Origin: Congregibacter litoralis KT71
GTDB lineage: Bacteria; Pseudomonadota; Gammaproteobacteria; Pseudomonadales; Halieaceae
NCBI RefSeq assembly: GCF_000153125.2
Contig: NZ_CM002299.1
Coordinates: 558,809-622,808, forward strand
Length of the DNA: 64,000 nt
Direction: 5' to 3'
Every line of letters begins with the position of its first letter. The stretch's first letter is position 1. Under the pieces are notes generated by a model. That model worked only from the letters and a program-made list of their open reading frames with translations, searched no databases and had not been told where the DNA came from. Made by a program: the position numbers and the translations under genes. Shown here one piece after another: positions 15,632 to 24,838 of this stretch.

Positions 15632-16357
15632 TTAGCTGTACAGGTAATGATCCCGTTTGGAGAGCAGGGGGAGCCCCAGCATCGACGAGAGGGGGGTGTC
15701 GCTCTTGGATTGCAGTGGCAGTCCAAAGGAGCTGTTCTTGCCTTCCAGGCGATTGCTCTTCAGGGGCAGCTTCAACAGTGACGACAGGGGCGTGTCGCTG
15801 CTGCTCTTGATCTTCCAGCCGACCATGGAAGAAAAGGTGAAGTCCGACGCCAGGGGCTTGAACCAGCGGGACAGGTGACTGAGACCATCCTGCTTCAGGC
15901 TGAAACCCAGGGCCTCGGACATGGTGCCGTTCGCCAGGGTAGGCAGGCCCAGCATGTTGGACAGGGGAGTGGCCTGCTCGCTCAGGGGTACAAAGGGCTC
16001 GGGAGCCGGCACGTGGGAGTCCGGGAGCGGGTCGTGTTCATCCAGAATCACCTCGACCATACGCGATGCAATAAAGGGAGGCGTCGCGATCACCAGGGTG
16101 CGCCCTTCCGTGAGTCGGCTCATGTAAAACTCTGCGTGCTCGCCGAGCATGCTGCCCACACGTACCGCATGGCTTACCGCCCGGGTGTCCGGAGATGCTG
16201 CGGGAGCCTCCTCAGCGCTCGCTTCCCCCGTCATTTGCGGGGCGGCTTTGGGGCCTTCCATGACCGCAACGTCGTTGCTGCTATAACCAACTTCTACCAG
16301 AGCCTGTGCTGCAGCTCGTGCCCGACCTTCATCATCATACAAACGCGCTACTAACAT
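15632..16357 (-). CDS. Hypothetical protein with stress-protein-like head and TPLSSxLxLP repeats
   Basis: A 241-residue protein not recognised as a named family. The start is the ATG at 16357; a GTG just before it is also possible. Residues 1-110 (MLVARLYDDEGRARAAAQAL, TEGRTLVIATPPF) resemble the small alpha/beta domain of general-stress proteins of the YflT/17M type. The tail holds three copies of one motif: TPLSNMLGLP (130-139), TPLSSLLKLP (189-198) and TPLSSMLGLP (221-230), with related pieces between (SSFGLPLQSK). The repeats look amphipathic and could bind a membrane or a partner. It is upstream of pucBA, on the same strand, but ended by its own terminator. Confidence 0.7.
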   Translation of the reverse strand: MLVARLYDDEGRARAAAQALVEVGYSSNDVAVMEGPKAAPQMTGEASAEEAPAASPDTRAVSHAVRVGSMLGEHAEFYMSRLTEGRTLVIATPPFIASRMVEVILDEHDPLPDSHVPAPEPFVPLSEQATPLSNMLGLPTLANGTMSEALGFSLKQDGLSHLSRWFKPLASDFTFSSMVGWKIKSSSDTPLSSLLKLPLKSNRLEGKNSSFGLPLQSKSDTPLSSMLGLPLLSKRDHYLYS

Positions 16358-16467
16358 CACCTGAATCCTCTTTTCGCAGGTTGTTTTGCCTTTCTAGAGA
16401 AGCATACGCCGGCTTTCAAAATTTGGACCGAAGTTGGACAAAAACTTTTTTTGCTTCCCACAGAAGA

Positions 16468-17701
16468 TTAGCTCAGTAATTCAGGAAATAAAGTCGCGGC
16501 GTTTTTGCGAAGAATAGCGTCACGTATGGACGATCGCTGGGGGCTATCCGTGGTGATCAACACCTTGGCCAGGGTCGCGCCCAGGTGGTACCAGGGCCAG
16601 TCGGTGCCAAAGAGCAGGCGTTCCCCGCCCGTTTTTTTAATGATCCCATCCAGGCTCGTGACACCCTGGCCGTGGATCCCTATCCAGGCATTTTCATGTT
16701 TTGCTGCGAGATCGACCATGGCGTCACTGTCCCGTGCTCCTGCATGACCCAGAATCACCTGCAAGCGCGGAAAGTCTTCGAGTACCCGGGCATAGTGTCG
16801 CGGTACGGCAAAAGGCTGGCTGGACTCCGGCTCGATCCCTGCGCGCCCTCCATGAAAAAACACCACGATGCCGAGGCGCTGGGCTTCTTCACAAAAGGGG
16901 CATGAGGCTGGGATCATCGGGATAGAACTTTTGCACCGTCGGGTGCAGTTTCACGAGCTTTGAGCCCCCGGAGGCATAGCGACGCAACTGTTCCACGCGA
17001 TCCTCATCGCGGGGATGTACGGAGCAGCCGGTGGTCAGACGATCACTCACCTCTGCCCGCGTAATGGCGTTTTGCCATTGTTCTGTCAGGTCGTCGCCAA
17101 AGGGCAGTCCCAGCTTAATGGGCAGGACAAAGGAATGCGCCACGCCCATGGCATCCATTTCTGCGATGAGATTGGGGATGGTGTGGCTGCGAACCACATC
17201 GTTGCCCCAGAGGCCCTGGGTGGTGAGTACTCTCTCGTTGTCCTTGAGCGCCTCCGGTGAGAAATTGCCGTTGATGTAGATATCCAGATCAAGCTCGCAG
17301 GGTGGGGTGCTCCCGTCGCAATCCAGCAGATGTCGCGTCCGCGGTGTCGCTGCCTGCAGGTCCAATTGAGGCTTGAAGAGAATCGACATGCCCAGGTGTG
17401 CGTGCACGTCGACGATGCCAGGGAGGCTGTCATCGATGCAGACAAGCTGCCCACGGTCGTCGATATCAAACCAGGGGAGCGTCGCCAGGCCGCGATACCC
17501 CGCATAGCGCTGTTCGCCATAGGGGCCTTTGCCTTTTTTCTCGGCTTCCTTTATTCGCTGCTTAGCGAGGAGGTCAATATCGGCCTGGGTGTAGCGCCCG
17601 GGAGGGATCGTATCGCTGCATCCCGGAACAAGGGACAGGGCAAACCCACCTGCGGTGGCGCCGAGAAATCGCCTGCGCGTCAGGTCCGCTGTGTTGGTCA
17701 T
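16468..17701 (-). pseudogene. Tat-exported amidohydrolase, frameshifted
   Basis: Two adjoining frames encode the halves of one metal-dependent amidohydrolase (Amidohydro_2 type). The first half starts at 17701 with a Tat-like lipoprotein signal (TRRRFLGATAGG, then LVPGC) and holds the metal site GIVDVHAHLG; it reads to a stop at 16889. The second half continues EEAQRLGIVVFFHGGRAG and has the later metal motifs ILGHAGARDSD and LFGTDWPWY. Removing one base from the AAAAGGGG run at 16893-16900 restores a single protein of about 410 residues. So this is either a recent pseudogene or a sequencing error. Its ATG overlaps the SDR stop (ATGA), meaning coupled translation. Confidence 0.85.
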
Positions 17702-18675
17702 TCCAGAGAGGTTCCCGTCAGCAACTCTGACAGCGACCAAAGTTTCTTCGCTTCGCCGGAGTCTATGGCATGGGCGTCGACACCGCTGAAACGCGCCTTA
17801 TCACTGCCTTTTACGGTTTCGGCGGCGATGTTACAGTCTTCACAGTACACGCCGCCGTGGGCGTCTAACGCCGGCGCCGTAGCTGCCCAGACGCTGGTTG
17901 CGGCGCCTTGCTCGGGATTTTTGAAAATAGCGTTTACCGTGCCCTCTTCGTCGATCCAGCCCATGGCGATCATTTCTTCCCTGGGTAGATGACGCTGCAG
18001 AGGTGTCATGATCCCGCCGGGGTGAACGGCAAAGGCGCGGACGTCATCGCTCTTTCCCAGAGCGTCCAATTCCACCGCAAACAGACTATTGGCGGTTTTT
18101 GCCTGACCATAGGCAATCCATTTGTTGTACTCGTCTTCATCAAACATCAGGTCGTCCCAGCGGATAGGCGATAGTTTGTGTCCCGTGGACGACAGGGATA
18201 CGACCCGCGCGCCGCCGCTGGCTTTGAGTGCAGGGTAGAGACGCATGGTCAGGGCGAAGTGCCCGAGGTGATTCGTTGCAAACTGCGCTTCGCGGTTCTG
18301 CGCGAGGCGAGTCTCGGGGCAGGCCATAATCGCGGCATTATTGATAAGCATGTCGATGCTTCTGCCGCGTTCCAAAAAGCGATTGGCAAAGTCTTGGACC
18401 GACTCAAGGTCGCCCAGATCGAGGATGTCGATCTCTATTTCGCCGGGCAGATCAGCGAAGGCCGCAAGCTCGGCCTTCGCGTGTTCCGGCCGTCGTGCCG
18501 GCACCAGCACTTTCGCGCCCGCCGTGGCCAGGGCGCGGGTCGTCTCCAGGCCGAGTCCGGAGTAGCCGCCGGTAACGACCGCCTGCTTGCCCGAGAGGTC
18601 TATGCCGTCGATGACCTCCAGCGCCGTGTTGTTGCCGTCAAAACCTGAGGCGATGGGCGTCTGGGCTGTAGTCAT
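17698..18675 (-). CDS. Short-chain dehydrogenase/reductase (SDR)
   Basis: A 325-residue NAD(P)-dependent oxidoreductase of the SDR family. The cofactor motif is TGGYSGLG (35-42), the NNAA motif appears as INNAAIMACPE, an active-site Ser lies in VVSLSSTGH, and the catalytic Tyr-x3-Lys is in AYGQAKTANS. The length and HPGGIMTPLQRHL pattern resemble retinol-dehydrogenase-like or WWOX-like SDRs. It is probably cotranscribed with the following amidohydrolase, whose start overlaps its stop, and with the NTF2-like and PQQ-dehydrogenase genes upstream. The substrate is unknown, perhaps the aldehyde or ketone made by the PQQ enzyme. Confidence 0.88.
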   Translation of the reverse strand: MTTAQTPIASGFDGNNTALEVIDGIDLSGKQAVVTGGYSGLGLETTRALATAGAKVLVPARRPEHAKAELAAFADLPGEIEIDILDLGDLESVQDFANRFLERGRSIDMLINNAAIMACPETRLAQNREAQFATNHLGHFALTMRLYPALKASGGARVVSLSSTGHKLSPIRWDDLMFDEDEYNKWIAYGQAKTANSLFAVELDALGKSDDVRAFAVHPGGIMTPLQRHLPREEMIAMGWIDEEGTVNAIFKNPEQGAATSVWAATAPALDAHGGVYCEDCNIAAETVKGSDKARFSGVDAHAIDSGEAKKLWSLSELLTGTSLE

Positions 18676-18700
18676 GCAAGGAATATCCTGTTTTTGGGGA

Positions 18701-19096
18701 CTATGGCGAAGGCGGGGACACTAAGGACAGGGCTTCAATCAGGGATGCCGCAGCGGCCGTGTCCAGGTACTCCCGAAGGTTCTGCACCTTTCCGTCGACA
18801 ACATCGGCGACCACGCAGACCCGCATATCCAGTGCGCTGCCATCGGGAAGCGTGGCGCGAACGCTGTGCTCCTCTACAAAGCCCGTATCCGTTGCAGAGC
18901 GTTTGGCATCTTCGTAGCGAAAGTTTTTCACGGCGCCCACGATCATCGCCGACAGGCCCAGGAGGCTGTCGAGATTCATGGCCGGGCCGTTGTTCTGTCG
19001 GGCTTTTAAGTCCGGCGCACAAAGGGCGCGGGCACGGTCCTGGTCGCCGCTTTCAAAAGCAGCAAACAGGGCTTCGCAGACTTCCGTATTTGTCAC
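18701..19096 (-). CDS. NTF2/SnoaL-like protein
   Basis: A 131-residue protein of the NTF2-like cone fold: it starts TNTEVCEALFAAFESGDQD, has the FRYEDAKRSATDTGFVEEH strand pattern and a C-terminal VVDGKVQNLREYLDT typical of SnoaL-like ketosteroid-isomerase relatives. These are small hydrolases, isomerases or binding proteins. It lies between the PQQ dehydrogenase and SDR genes (gaps of 50 and 25 bp), so it probably acts in the same pathway. Catalytic residues cannot be assigned by eye. Confidence 0.75.
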   Translation of the reverse strand: MTNTEVCEALFAAFESGDQDRARALCAPDLKARQNNGPAMNLDSLLGLSAMIVGAVKNFRYEDAKRSATDTGFVEEHSVRATLPDGSALDMRVCVVADVVDGKVQNLREYLDTAAAASLIEALSLVSPPSP

Positions 19097-19146
19097 CTTG
19101 GCTCTCCGATGTCCGTTGTTTGCTCAGGCTGTTCTGTGATCCGGGT

Positions 19147-21390
19147 TCAGTCGGTCGCTGACGCCATCTCGCGCTCAGCCATATCGTTTCTTGCCTGCAG
19201 AATCACATAGGCACGGATTGATTCGATTTCTTCCTCGGTGAGGTGATCGGCAAAGGACACCATGCCCTTCTCTGCGAGAATTCCATCATGTACCACGCTT
19301 TTCCAGGCTTCGGCGTTGGTAGCGATGGGGGACCAGCGCAAATCAGGTAAAACGCCGGAGCTGATGGCGAAGGGGCCATGGCACACAGAGCAATTGCGCG
19401 CGTAGTGCACCAGACCTTCATTGATGGTCTCCTCGTCGCCGAAAGCAACCGCTGTCGTCATGCGGTCAACAAGGGGTAGGTCGGGGGCGGGTATCTCGCC
19501 TGTGCCGCCGAGCTTGAACGCGACGACTTTTCCGAGCTTGGCCGTTACTTTATCGTCATAGGCAAAGCCCGCGGTCAGACCGAAGGCAGAGCCCCAGCCC
19601 GTGGTGATCGCCACGTATTGCTCGCCATCAATGGCGTAGGTGCCTGGCCCGGCATTCGCACCCGACTGCAGGTTGTAGGACCAGAGCTCCTCACCGGTCG
19701 CTGCGTCGTAGGCAAAAAATTCTCCATCCAGGCGCGCCTGAAAGACCAATCCTCCTGCGGTGGACAGTACCCCGCCATTCCAGGCGTTGGCATGCTCCAC
19801 GCTCCATCGGGGCTGCTGTGTTTTGGGATCCCAGGCAATGAGCCGACCTTTAAGGGTCGCTCTCGCCGCCTTGATATCTGTCGACCTCACTTCGGCCGGT
19901 ACTAAGGCAGCGAAGTCTGCACCGGTGTTCCAGCCCGTAGTGTTGTTTGCGTAGCGCGAATCTGCACCGTAGGCCTGGGGGATTTCCTGAGCCGGGATGT
20001 ATGCCAGACCCTCCGTCGGGTTAAATGCCATGGGATGCCAGTTATGCGCACCCAGCGGTCCCGGCAAAAGCACCACGGGATTTGCACCGTAGCGCGCACC
20101 CTCGGCTTCTATGGGACGTCCGGCCTCATCCAGGCCTGTCGCCCAGGTCATGGGGCCAAAAGCGCTGCCGGAAATGAACTGTCCGGTCTCGGCATTGACG
20201 ACGTAGAAGAAGCCATTCTTGGGTGCCTGCATGGCGACCCGCAAGGGGGCTCCGGACTCACCGAGAGGTAGGTCTGCAAGGATGATTGATTGGGTTGCGG
20301 TGTAATCCCAGTTGTCGCCGGGAGTTGTCTGAAAGTGCCAGCGGTAGCGGCCTGTCTCGGCGTCGACAGCGACAATGGAGGACAGGAACAGGTTATCGCC
20401 GCCCGAGGGATCCCGGAAGTCGCGGTTCCATGGGGAGCCATTGCCGACACCAAAAATGATCTGATCGTTGACCTCATCGTAGACGATGGAGTCCCAGACA
20501 GTGCCGCCGCCGCCATCGGTCACCCAGTGACCCTCGTCGCCCCAGCTGTCATTGGCAAATCTGGCAAAGACCTCGTCAGAAATTTCGTTGTCCGGCTCTT
20601 TGTTGGGATTCGGTACCGTATAGAAACGCCAGATTTTCTCGCCGGAGTTTGCATCGTAAGCACTGAGATAGCCGCGCACACCCATCTCGGCGCCACCGTT
20701 ACCGATGAGCACCTTGCCGTCGACTACGCGGGGTGCTCCGGTGATCGTATAGGGTTTGGACTGATCGACGGTGACGATGCTCCAGTTGCGTTCTCCCGTT
20801 TTGGCATCCAGCGCTTCGAGACGTCCGTCAATGACGCCTACAAATACCTGTCCCTCATACACCGCGACACCACGGTTAACGACGTCGCAGCAAGCGTTAA
20901 CGCCCACGGCCTTGTCCACCTCGGGGTCATAGACCCAAAGCTCCTCTCCCGTTTCGGCATCCAGGGCGTATACCAGGGACCAGGCGGAGGTGACGTACAT
21001 AACGCCGTCGACCACGATGGGCGTGGCCTCTACGCCGCGATTGGTTTTGAGTTCGTAGGTCCAGGCAACGCCCAGGTCCGCTACATTTTCACGATCAATA
21101 TTCGTGAGTGATGAGTGGCGCTGTTCGTCGTAGCTGCCACCATAGGTCAGCCATTCCTCGCTGGCGCCGGTGTCGATGATGCGTTGGGTAGTGACATCTG
21201 CAAAGGCCTCAACGGGAGCCTCTGCGGGCGCAACGGCAACCTCCTCGCTCTGTTTACTACAGCCACCCATAACGATAAGCGGCAGAATCAGGGCGGCGGT
21301 TTTTGCGATGGATGAGCTTTGCTTGCCGGTGGAGGCCGAAGCACCCGGATTGGCAGCGGCGGATGGCGTTAACGGACAAAACATGGACAT
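19147..21390 (-). CDS. PQQ-dependent quinohaemoprotein alcohol dehydrogenase
   Basis: A 747-residue periplasmic lipoprotein (lipobox VMGGC, Cys44) with an eight-bladed PQQ propeller and a C-terminal cytochrome c domain. PQQ-site features include the vicinal cysteine pair in VNACCDVVNRG and the catalytic Asp in PGDNWDYTATQ; repeated tryptophan-docking strands such as AETGEELWVYDPE mark the blades. Haem c binds at CSVCH (667-671). This is the type II (quinohaemoprotein) alcohol dehydrogenase layout, passing electrons from an alcohol to the respiratory chain. It heads the minus-strand operon with the NTF2-like, SDR and amidohydrolase genes. The alcohol is not known. Confidence 0.92.
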   Translation of the reverse strand: MSMFCPLTPSAAANPGASASTGKQSSSIAKTAALILPLIVMGGCSKQSEEVAVAPAEAPVEAFADVTTQRIIDTGASEEWLTYGGSYDEQRHSSLTNIDRENVADLGVAWTYELKTNRGVEATPIVVDGVMYVTSAWSLVYALDAETGEELWVYDPEVDKAVGVNACCDVVNRGVAVYEGQVFVGVIDGRLEALDAKTGERNWSIVTVDQSKPYTITGAPRVVDGKVLIGNGGAEMGVRGYLSAYDANSGEKIWRFYTVPNPNKEPDNEISDEVFARFANDSWGDEGHWVTDGGGGTVWDSIVYDEVNDQIIFGVGNGSPWNRDFRDPSGGDNLFLSSIVAVDAETGRYRWHFQTTPGDNWDYTATQSIILADLPLGESGAPLRVAMQAPKNGFFYVVNAETGQFISGSAFGPMTWATGLDEAGRPIEAEGARYGANPVVLLPGPLGAHNWHPMAFNPTEGLAYIPAQEIPQAYGADSRYANNTTGWNTGADFAALVPAEVRSTDIKAARATLKGRLIAWDPKTQQPRWSVEHANAWNGGVLSTAGGLVFQARLDGEFFAYDAATGEELWSYNLQSGANAGPGTYAIDGEQYVAITTGWGSAFGLTAGFAYDDKVTAKLGKVVAFKLGGTGEIPAPDLPLVDRMTTAVAFGDEETINEGLVHYARNCSVCHGPFAISSGVLPDLRWSPIATNAEAWKSVVHDGILAEKGMVSFADHLTEEEIESIRAYVILQARNDMAEREMASATD

Positions 21391-21467
21391 GGTGAAATCG
21401 ACCTTATTGTTAGTTAGACCGCCAGTCTAGGATGACAATCGTCTCTTGAACAGTGCCATCTGCGGCC

Positions 21468-22643
21468 CTAAAAAAAACGCATCACGGCAATACCCAGGGT
21501 TGCGATGATGACCAGTGCAGAGCCGAGCTGTTTCCATTTCACGTCGCCAGATAGCAGACGCGGGAGTAACAGTCCGAGGATGCCCAGATCGAGAAGGAAA
21601 AACACCTGGGCCGCCTCCACACCAAGGTTGAATGCCAGAAGGCCCGTGACAAGAAAGTCGGCGGGAAGCCCGATGTCGCGCAGGGCTGACGCAAAGCCCA
21701 GTCCGTGGATGAGTCCGAAGAAAATGACCAGGGGATAGCGGGTGTGAGCTCTTGCGCGGCCCCGGAGATTAGCGATGGCCACCCAGAGAATGCTGAGCAG
21801 GATCAGGGGTTCGACGATGGCTGCCGGTGCGCTGAACCAACCCAGTGCCGTGAGGGCGAGGCTCAGGGAGTGCGCCAGGGTAAACAGCGTCACGATGCCC
21901 ACGAGTCCCGCAAACGATGCGGACCCGAAAAACAGTGCAGCCACGAATAACAGATGATCCACACCGTCCGGGAAAATGTGCCGGAACCCGGTAACAAACA
22001 GATCGGTAAACACGGCTCGGGCTTCTGCAGCGTTGTCTGTCATATTGTTGGTGACCGTAGGCTCGGCTCCTGTCGCCTCGCTGTCCATGCTGGGAATCAC
22101 AAAGGCGGGGGAGCGTTGACCCGTGACCAGCCACCGCGTTTGCTTACGACCACTCACCGCATCAATCAGCGTGTTCGCGATGGGCTCTTCAAATCGAAAG
22201 TTCTCGAGGTAAGTAATTCGCAGGGTGATCGGTGCCCGAACGGATTCGGGCAGGGTACCCACAAGCCGCAGTTGACTGCGCGGCCAGCCGAGGGGGTCGA
22301 GGAACTCTTCCCGGGAGGCATCGGGCAGTCGCAGTTCCGCAAGCGTGAGGCTGACGGGTTCGCCATTAGCGGTAAGCGCCAGGGCTGCCGGGAGGGGCGC
22401 CAGGGCTGCAGCGATGGTACTGTCGGCGAGGGGCTGGCTTTTCTGACTCCAGGACCAGTAGGACTCGCGACTGCCGGCGGTTGCCAGCAGGTCCAGGGTG
22501 AGCTCGGCGGTGATGCTGCCATCTGCCTCCAGGGACACCGAGGATCGGGACATGTTTAGCAGATGCGCTTGGGCATTGCCTGCTGCGAGAAGCAGAGCGA
22601 GCAATAGAGCAAGAGGTTGCCCCAGAAACGGGACCAGGCGCAT
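21468..22643 (-). CDS. HupE/UreJ-family membrane protein
   Basis: A 391-residue protein. A signal segment ends near GNAQAH, then a periplasmic beta-rich part of about 190 residues is followed by six or so membrane helices. The helical part has the HupE/UreJ pattern: GFRHIFPDGVDHLLFVAALFF-like start with His and Asp in the first helix, TLAHSLSLALTALGW, and FFGLIHGLGFASAL. HupE and UreJ are nickel permeases, and the histidine-rich helices here fit metal transport, but members with this long N-terminal part have no proven role. The ATG at 22643 overlaps the stop of the upstream deaminase gene (TGATG). Confidence 0.82.
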   Translation of the reverse strand: MRLVPFLGQPLALLLALLLAAGNAQAHLLNMSRSSVSLEADGSITAELTLDLLATAGSRESYWSWSQKSQPLADSTIAAALAPLPAALALTANGEPVSLTLAELRLPDASREEFLDPLGWPRSQLRLVGTLPESVRAPITLRITYLENFRFEEPIANTLIDAVSGRKQTRWLVTGQRSPAFVIPSMDSEATGAEPTVTNNMTDNAAEARAVFTDLFVTGFRHIFPDGVDHLLFVAALFFGSASFAGLVGIVTLFTLAHSLSLALTALGWFSAPAAIVEPLILLSILWVAIANLRGRARAHTRYPLVIFFGLIHGLGFASALRDIGLPADFLVTGLLAFNLGVEAAQVFFLLDLGILGLLLPRLLSGDVKWKQLGSALVIIATLGIAVMRFF

Positions 22644-24538
22644 CACCAGGCGACGGGGTGTGTCTCGCCGGTAGTGATGTTCACGAGTCCGCCGGGGTTA
22701 TCGGCGTAGGGCGCTACCAATTGCCACTTCCAGGGCGATGCGGTTAAAAACGCAAAGCGCATGCGCTCCGGCAAACCCGGATTGCCGATCCACTCCATCT
22801 GATCAGCGGCATTGAAGAGCGCCTCTACTTCGGCGCCTACTTCCGTGACGGAGCGCTGGGAGACCAGGCCCGCAACTTCCAGACGAACCTTGGCGACGAC
22901 AACACCATCGTGCACCAGCGCCCAGCCACCCTGCATCTCGGCGACGGTGTTTGCCGCCAACGCCATAGCCGCATCGTCATTGCCCAGGGCCCAGATGTTG
23001 TGAAGATCATGGGATTGGGAGCTGGCCAGGGCGGAGCGGGGAGAGACTGGTCCCACGTTACGCCAAAACATGGTGGAGAGTGCCGCATCGCCGTGATAGC
23101 GATCAATCATGGCGACTTTGCTGATGCCCCGTGAAGGGTCGGCGTGCAGTTCACCGTCGGTGACGGCGAGCGTGTCTTTGGGCAGCTCAGGTTTGAAGTA
23201 GAAAGGCTCAAGGACAGCGATATCCATCTCATCGCGATTCGACGGTGCAGGCATGGCAAAGTCCTTGGCGGTGAGTTTGCGACCCACGTTCATGGTGTTC
23301 GTTGCCCAGGACGGATACTCGATCTCGGGTACATCTAATAGGTACTTGCCGTTCTGCGCGGCCAGCTGCCCGCTGGCGTATACCGATTCCACGGCGACGG
23401 TATCGGGGTCCGTGAGGAGCACAATATCCGCGAAGCGCCCCGGCGCGATGCTGCCTACCAGGTGATCGATATGAAAGTGCCGGGCGGTATTGTAGCTACC
23501 CAGCTGATAGGCAATCTTTGTGGGAACGCCCGCTTTAATGGCCGAACGAATGTTGTAGTCCATGGATCCCAGCTGGGTGGTGGTGTGCACATCGCGATCA
23601 TCGGTGGTGACAGAGATGTTGCTCCAGTCGCTGATGCCTTCCTTTATAAGGAAAGGGAACAAATCACGCATGGCGCGGACTTTCACTTCCAGAAACACAC
23701 CGCGGCGAAGTTTCTCCAGCCCCTCGTCAGGTAGGCGAACCTCATGATCCGAGGACAACCCCGCCGCCGCAAAGGCGTTAATCTCCGCCGATGTCACAAG
23801 ACCCGCACCGTGGCCTTCGACGACCCCCCGGTTCTGCCGGGTCGCCTGCATCATGCCCCAGATACGTTTGTGGCCGGGCGCCTCCAGTTCGCTGACGGCC
23901 GTCCAGTCCATGACTTCGCCTAAACCGACAACCCGCAGGTCGCGATCCATAAAAGCCGCCATCTCATCGTGACCGTAGTAGCCGCCGCCGGATTCATAGA
24001 CCGTAGGTGGCGTTGCTGAGCCTACGGCCGGGAAGATCTTCAGGGGGCTCCCTGCATCCTCGGCGTAAAGCCAGAAGTCCACATTGTTCTTGCCCACGAC
24101 ATTGGAGATTTCGTGGGAGCCCTCTACGGTCCAGGTGCTGCCAAAGGGCACGACCAGCTCCGCTTCGTACTCCGGCGTGAGGTAGCTGCTCTCGATATGT
24201 TTATGGGATTCACCAAAGCCGGGAACGGCCCACAAGCCGCTGGCATCACGCGTGGCGAGAGCTTTGCCCGTAAAGTTGCCGCTATTACCCACCCAGGCGA
24301 TGCGATCGCCCGCGATGGCGATGTCCTGTGCATTCTCCCAGTTGCCCGTGAAGACGTTCAGCAGGGTGACGTTGCGAATGAGTAAGTCTGCGGGGACGCG
24401 GCCCAGAGAAACCTGCAATAGCTGACGGCGCGTTTCTGATTCGGCCGAGAAAGCCGTAGTCTCTTCGCGAAACCCCGGCAGAGATTGCGCGAAGATCTGG
24501 CTGCTAAGCAGACAAAGAGTGACTAACAGAATTCGCAT
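22643..24538 (-). CDS. Exported adenine deaminase-like amidohydrolase
   Basis: A 631-residue protein with an N-terminal signal peptide ending QIFAQS; the ATG at 24538 is chosen for that signal and its GGAG ribosome site. The rest follows the adenine deaminase (AdeC) plan: DLLIRNVTLLNVFTG, the metal site GFGESHKHIESSYLTP, GHGAGL, LSSDHEVRLPDEG, and a C-terminal domain with SHDLHNIWALGNDDAAM and VAGLVSQR. AdeC is normally cytoplasmic, so an exported form is unusual and the substrate may not be adenine. It is coupled to the HupE/UreJ-like gene, perhaps for metal supply; this is speculation. Confidence 0.83.
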   Translation of the reverse strand: MRILLVTLCLLSSQIFAQSLPGFREETTAFSAESETRRQLLQVSLGRVPADLLIRNVTLLNVFTGNWENAQDIAIAGDRIAWVGNSGNFTGKALATRDASGLWAVPGFGESHKHIESSYLTPEYEAELVVPFGSTWTVEGSHEISNVVGKNNVDFWLYAEDAGSPLKIFPAVGSATPPTVYESGGGYYGHDEMAAFMDRDLRVVGLGEVMDWTAVSELEAPGHKRIWGMMQATRQNRGVVEGHGAGLVTSAEINAFAAAGLSSDHEVRLPDEGLEKLRRGVFLEVKVRAMRDLFPFLIKEGISDWSNISVTTDDRDVHTTTQLGSMDYNIRSAIKAGVPTKIAYQLGSYNTARHFHIDHLVGSIAPGRFADIVLLTDPDTVAVESVYASGQLAAQNGKYLLDVPEIEYPSWATNTMNVGRKLTAKDFAMPAPSNRDEMDIAVLEPFYFKPELPKDTLAVTDGELHADPSRGISKVAMIDRYHGDAALSTMFWRNVGPVSPRSALASSQSHDLHNIWALGNDDAAMALAANTVAEMQGGWALVHDGVVVAKVRLEVAGLVSQRSVTEVGAEVEALFNAADQMEWIGNPGLPERMRFAFLTASPWKWQLVAPYADNPGGLVNITTGETHPVAW

Positions 24539-24689
24539 GGGATTCTCCGCGGTGGTGGGGTTTGGCGTGACCAATGATAGCCCAGGTGCCTGTCGCATCT
24601 TCAAGCCATAATCTCGAAGCAAAAAGGCCTGTAGTCTCCGTTCCGGCGATAGGCTATGGTTTGTCCTGACGCCTTTGCAGGCATCTTTT

Positions 24690-24764
24690 GTGGGGTTTCT
24701 CGGCGAGCTAAAACGGCGCAAAGTCTTTCGCGTGGCAGAGGGGCAGCGGATTCAGCGTGGTTGA
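24690..24764 (+). pseudogene. Remnant of a TolB/TPR-protein N-terminus
   Basis: Read from a GTG at 24690, a 24-codon frame encodes GFLGELKRRKVFRVAEG then stops at 24762. Its first 15 residues match the opening of the intact TPR protein at 28292 (SFLGELKRRNVFRVAG) almost exactly. This N-terminal motif is characteristic of that family, so this is best read as the left-over 5' end of a deleted paralogue. No ribosome site is visible. Confidence 0.6.
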
Positions 24765-24838
24765 CGGGTTTTTTAAAAACAGTAGCCTCTGATACGGCTT
24801 GTCTCTTCTTTCATTTGCCCTGCTCCTGAGGACTCACC

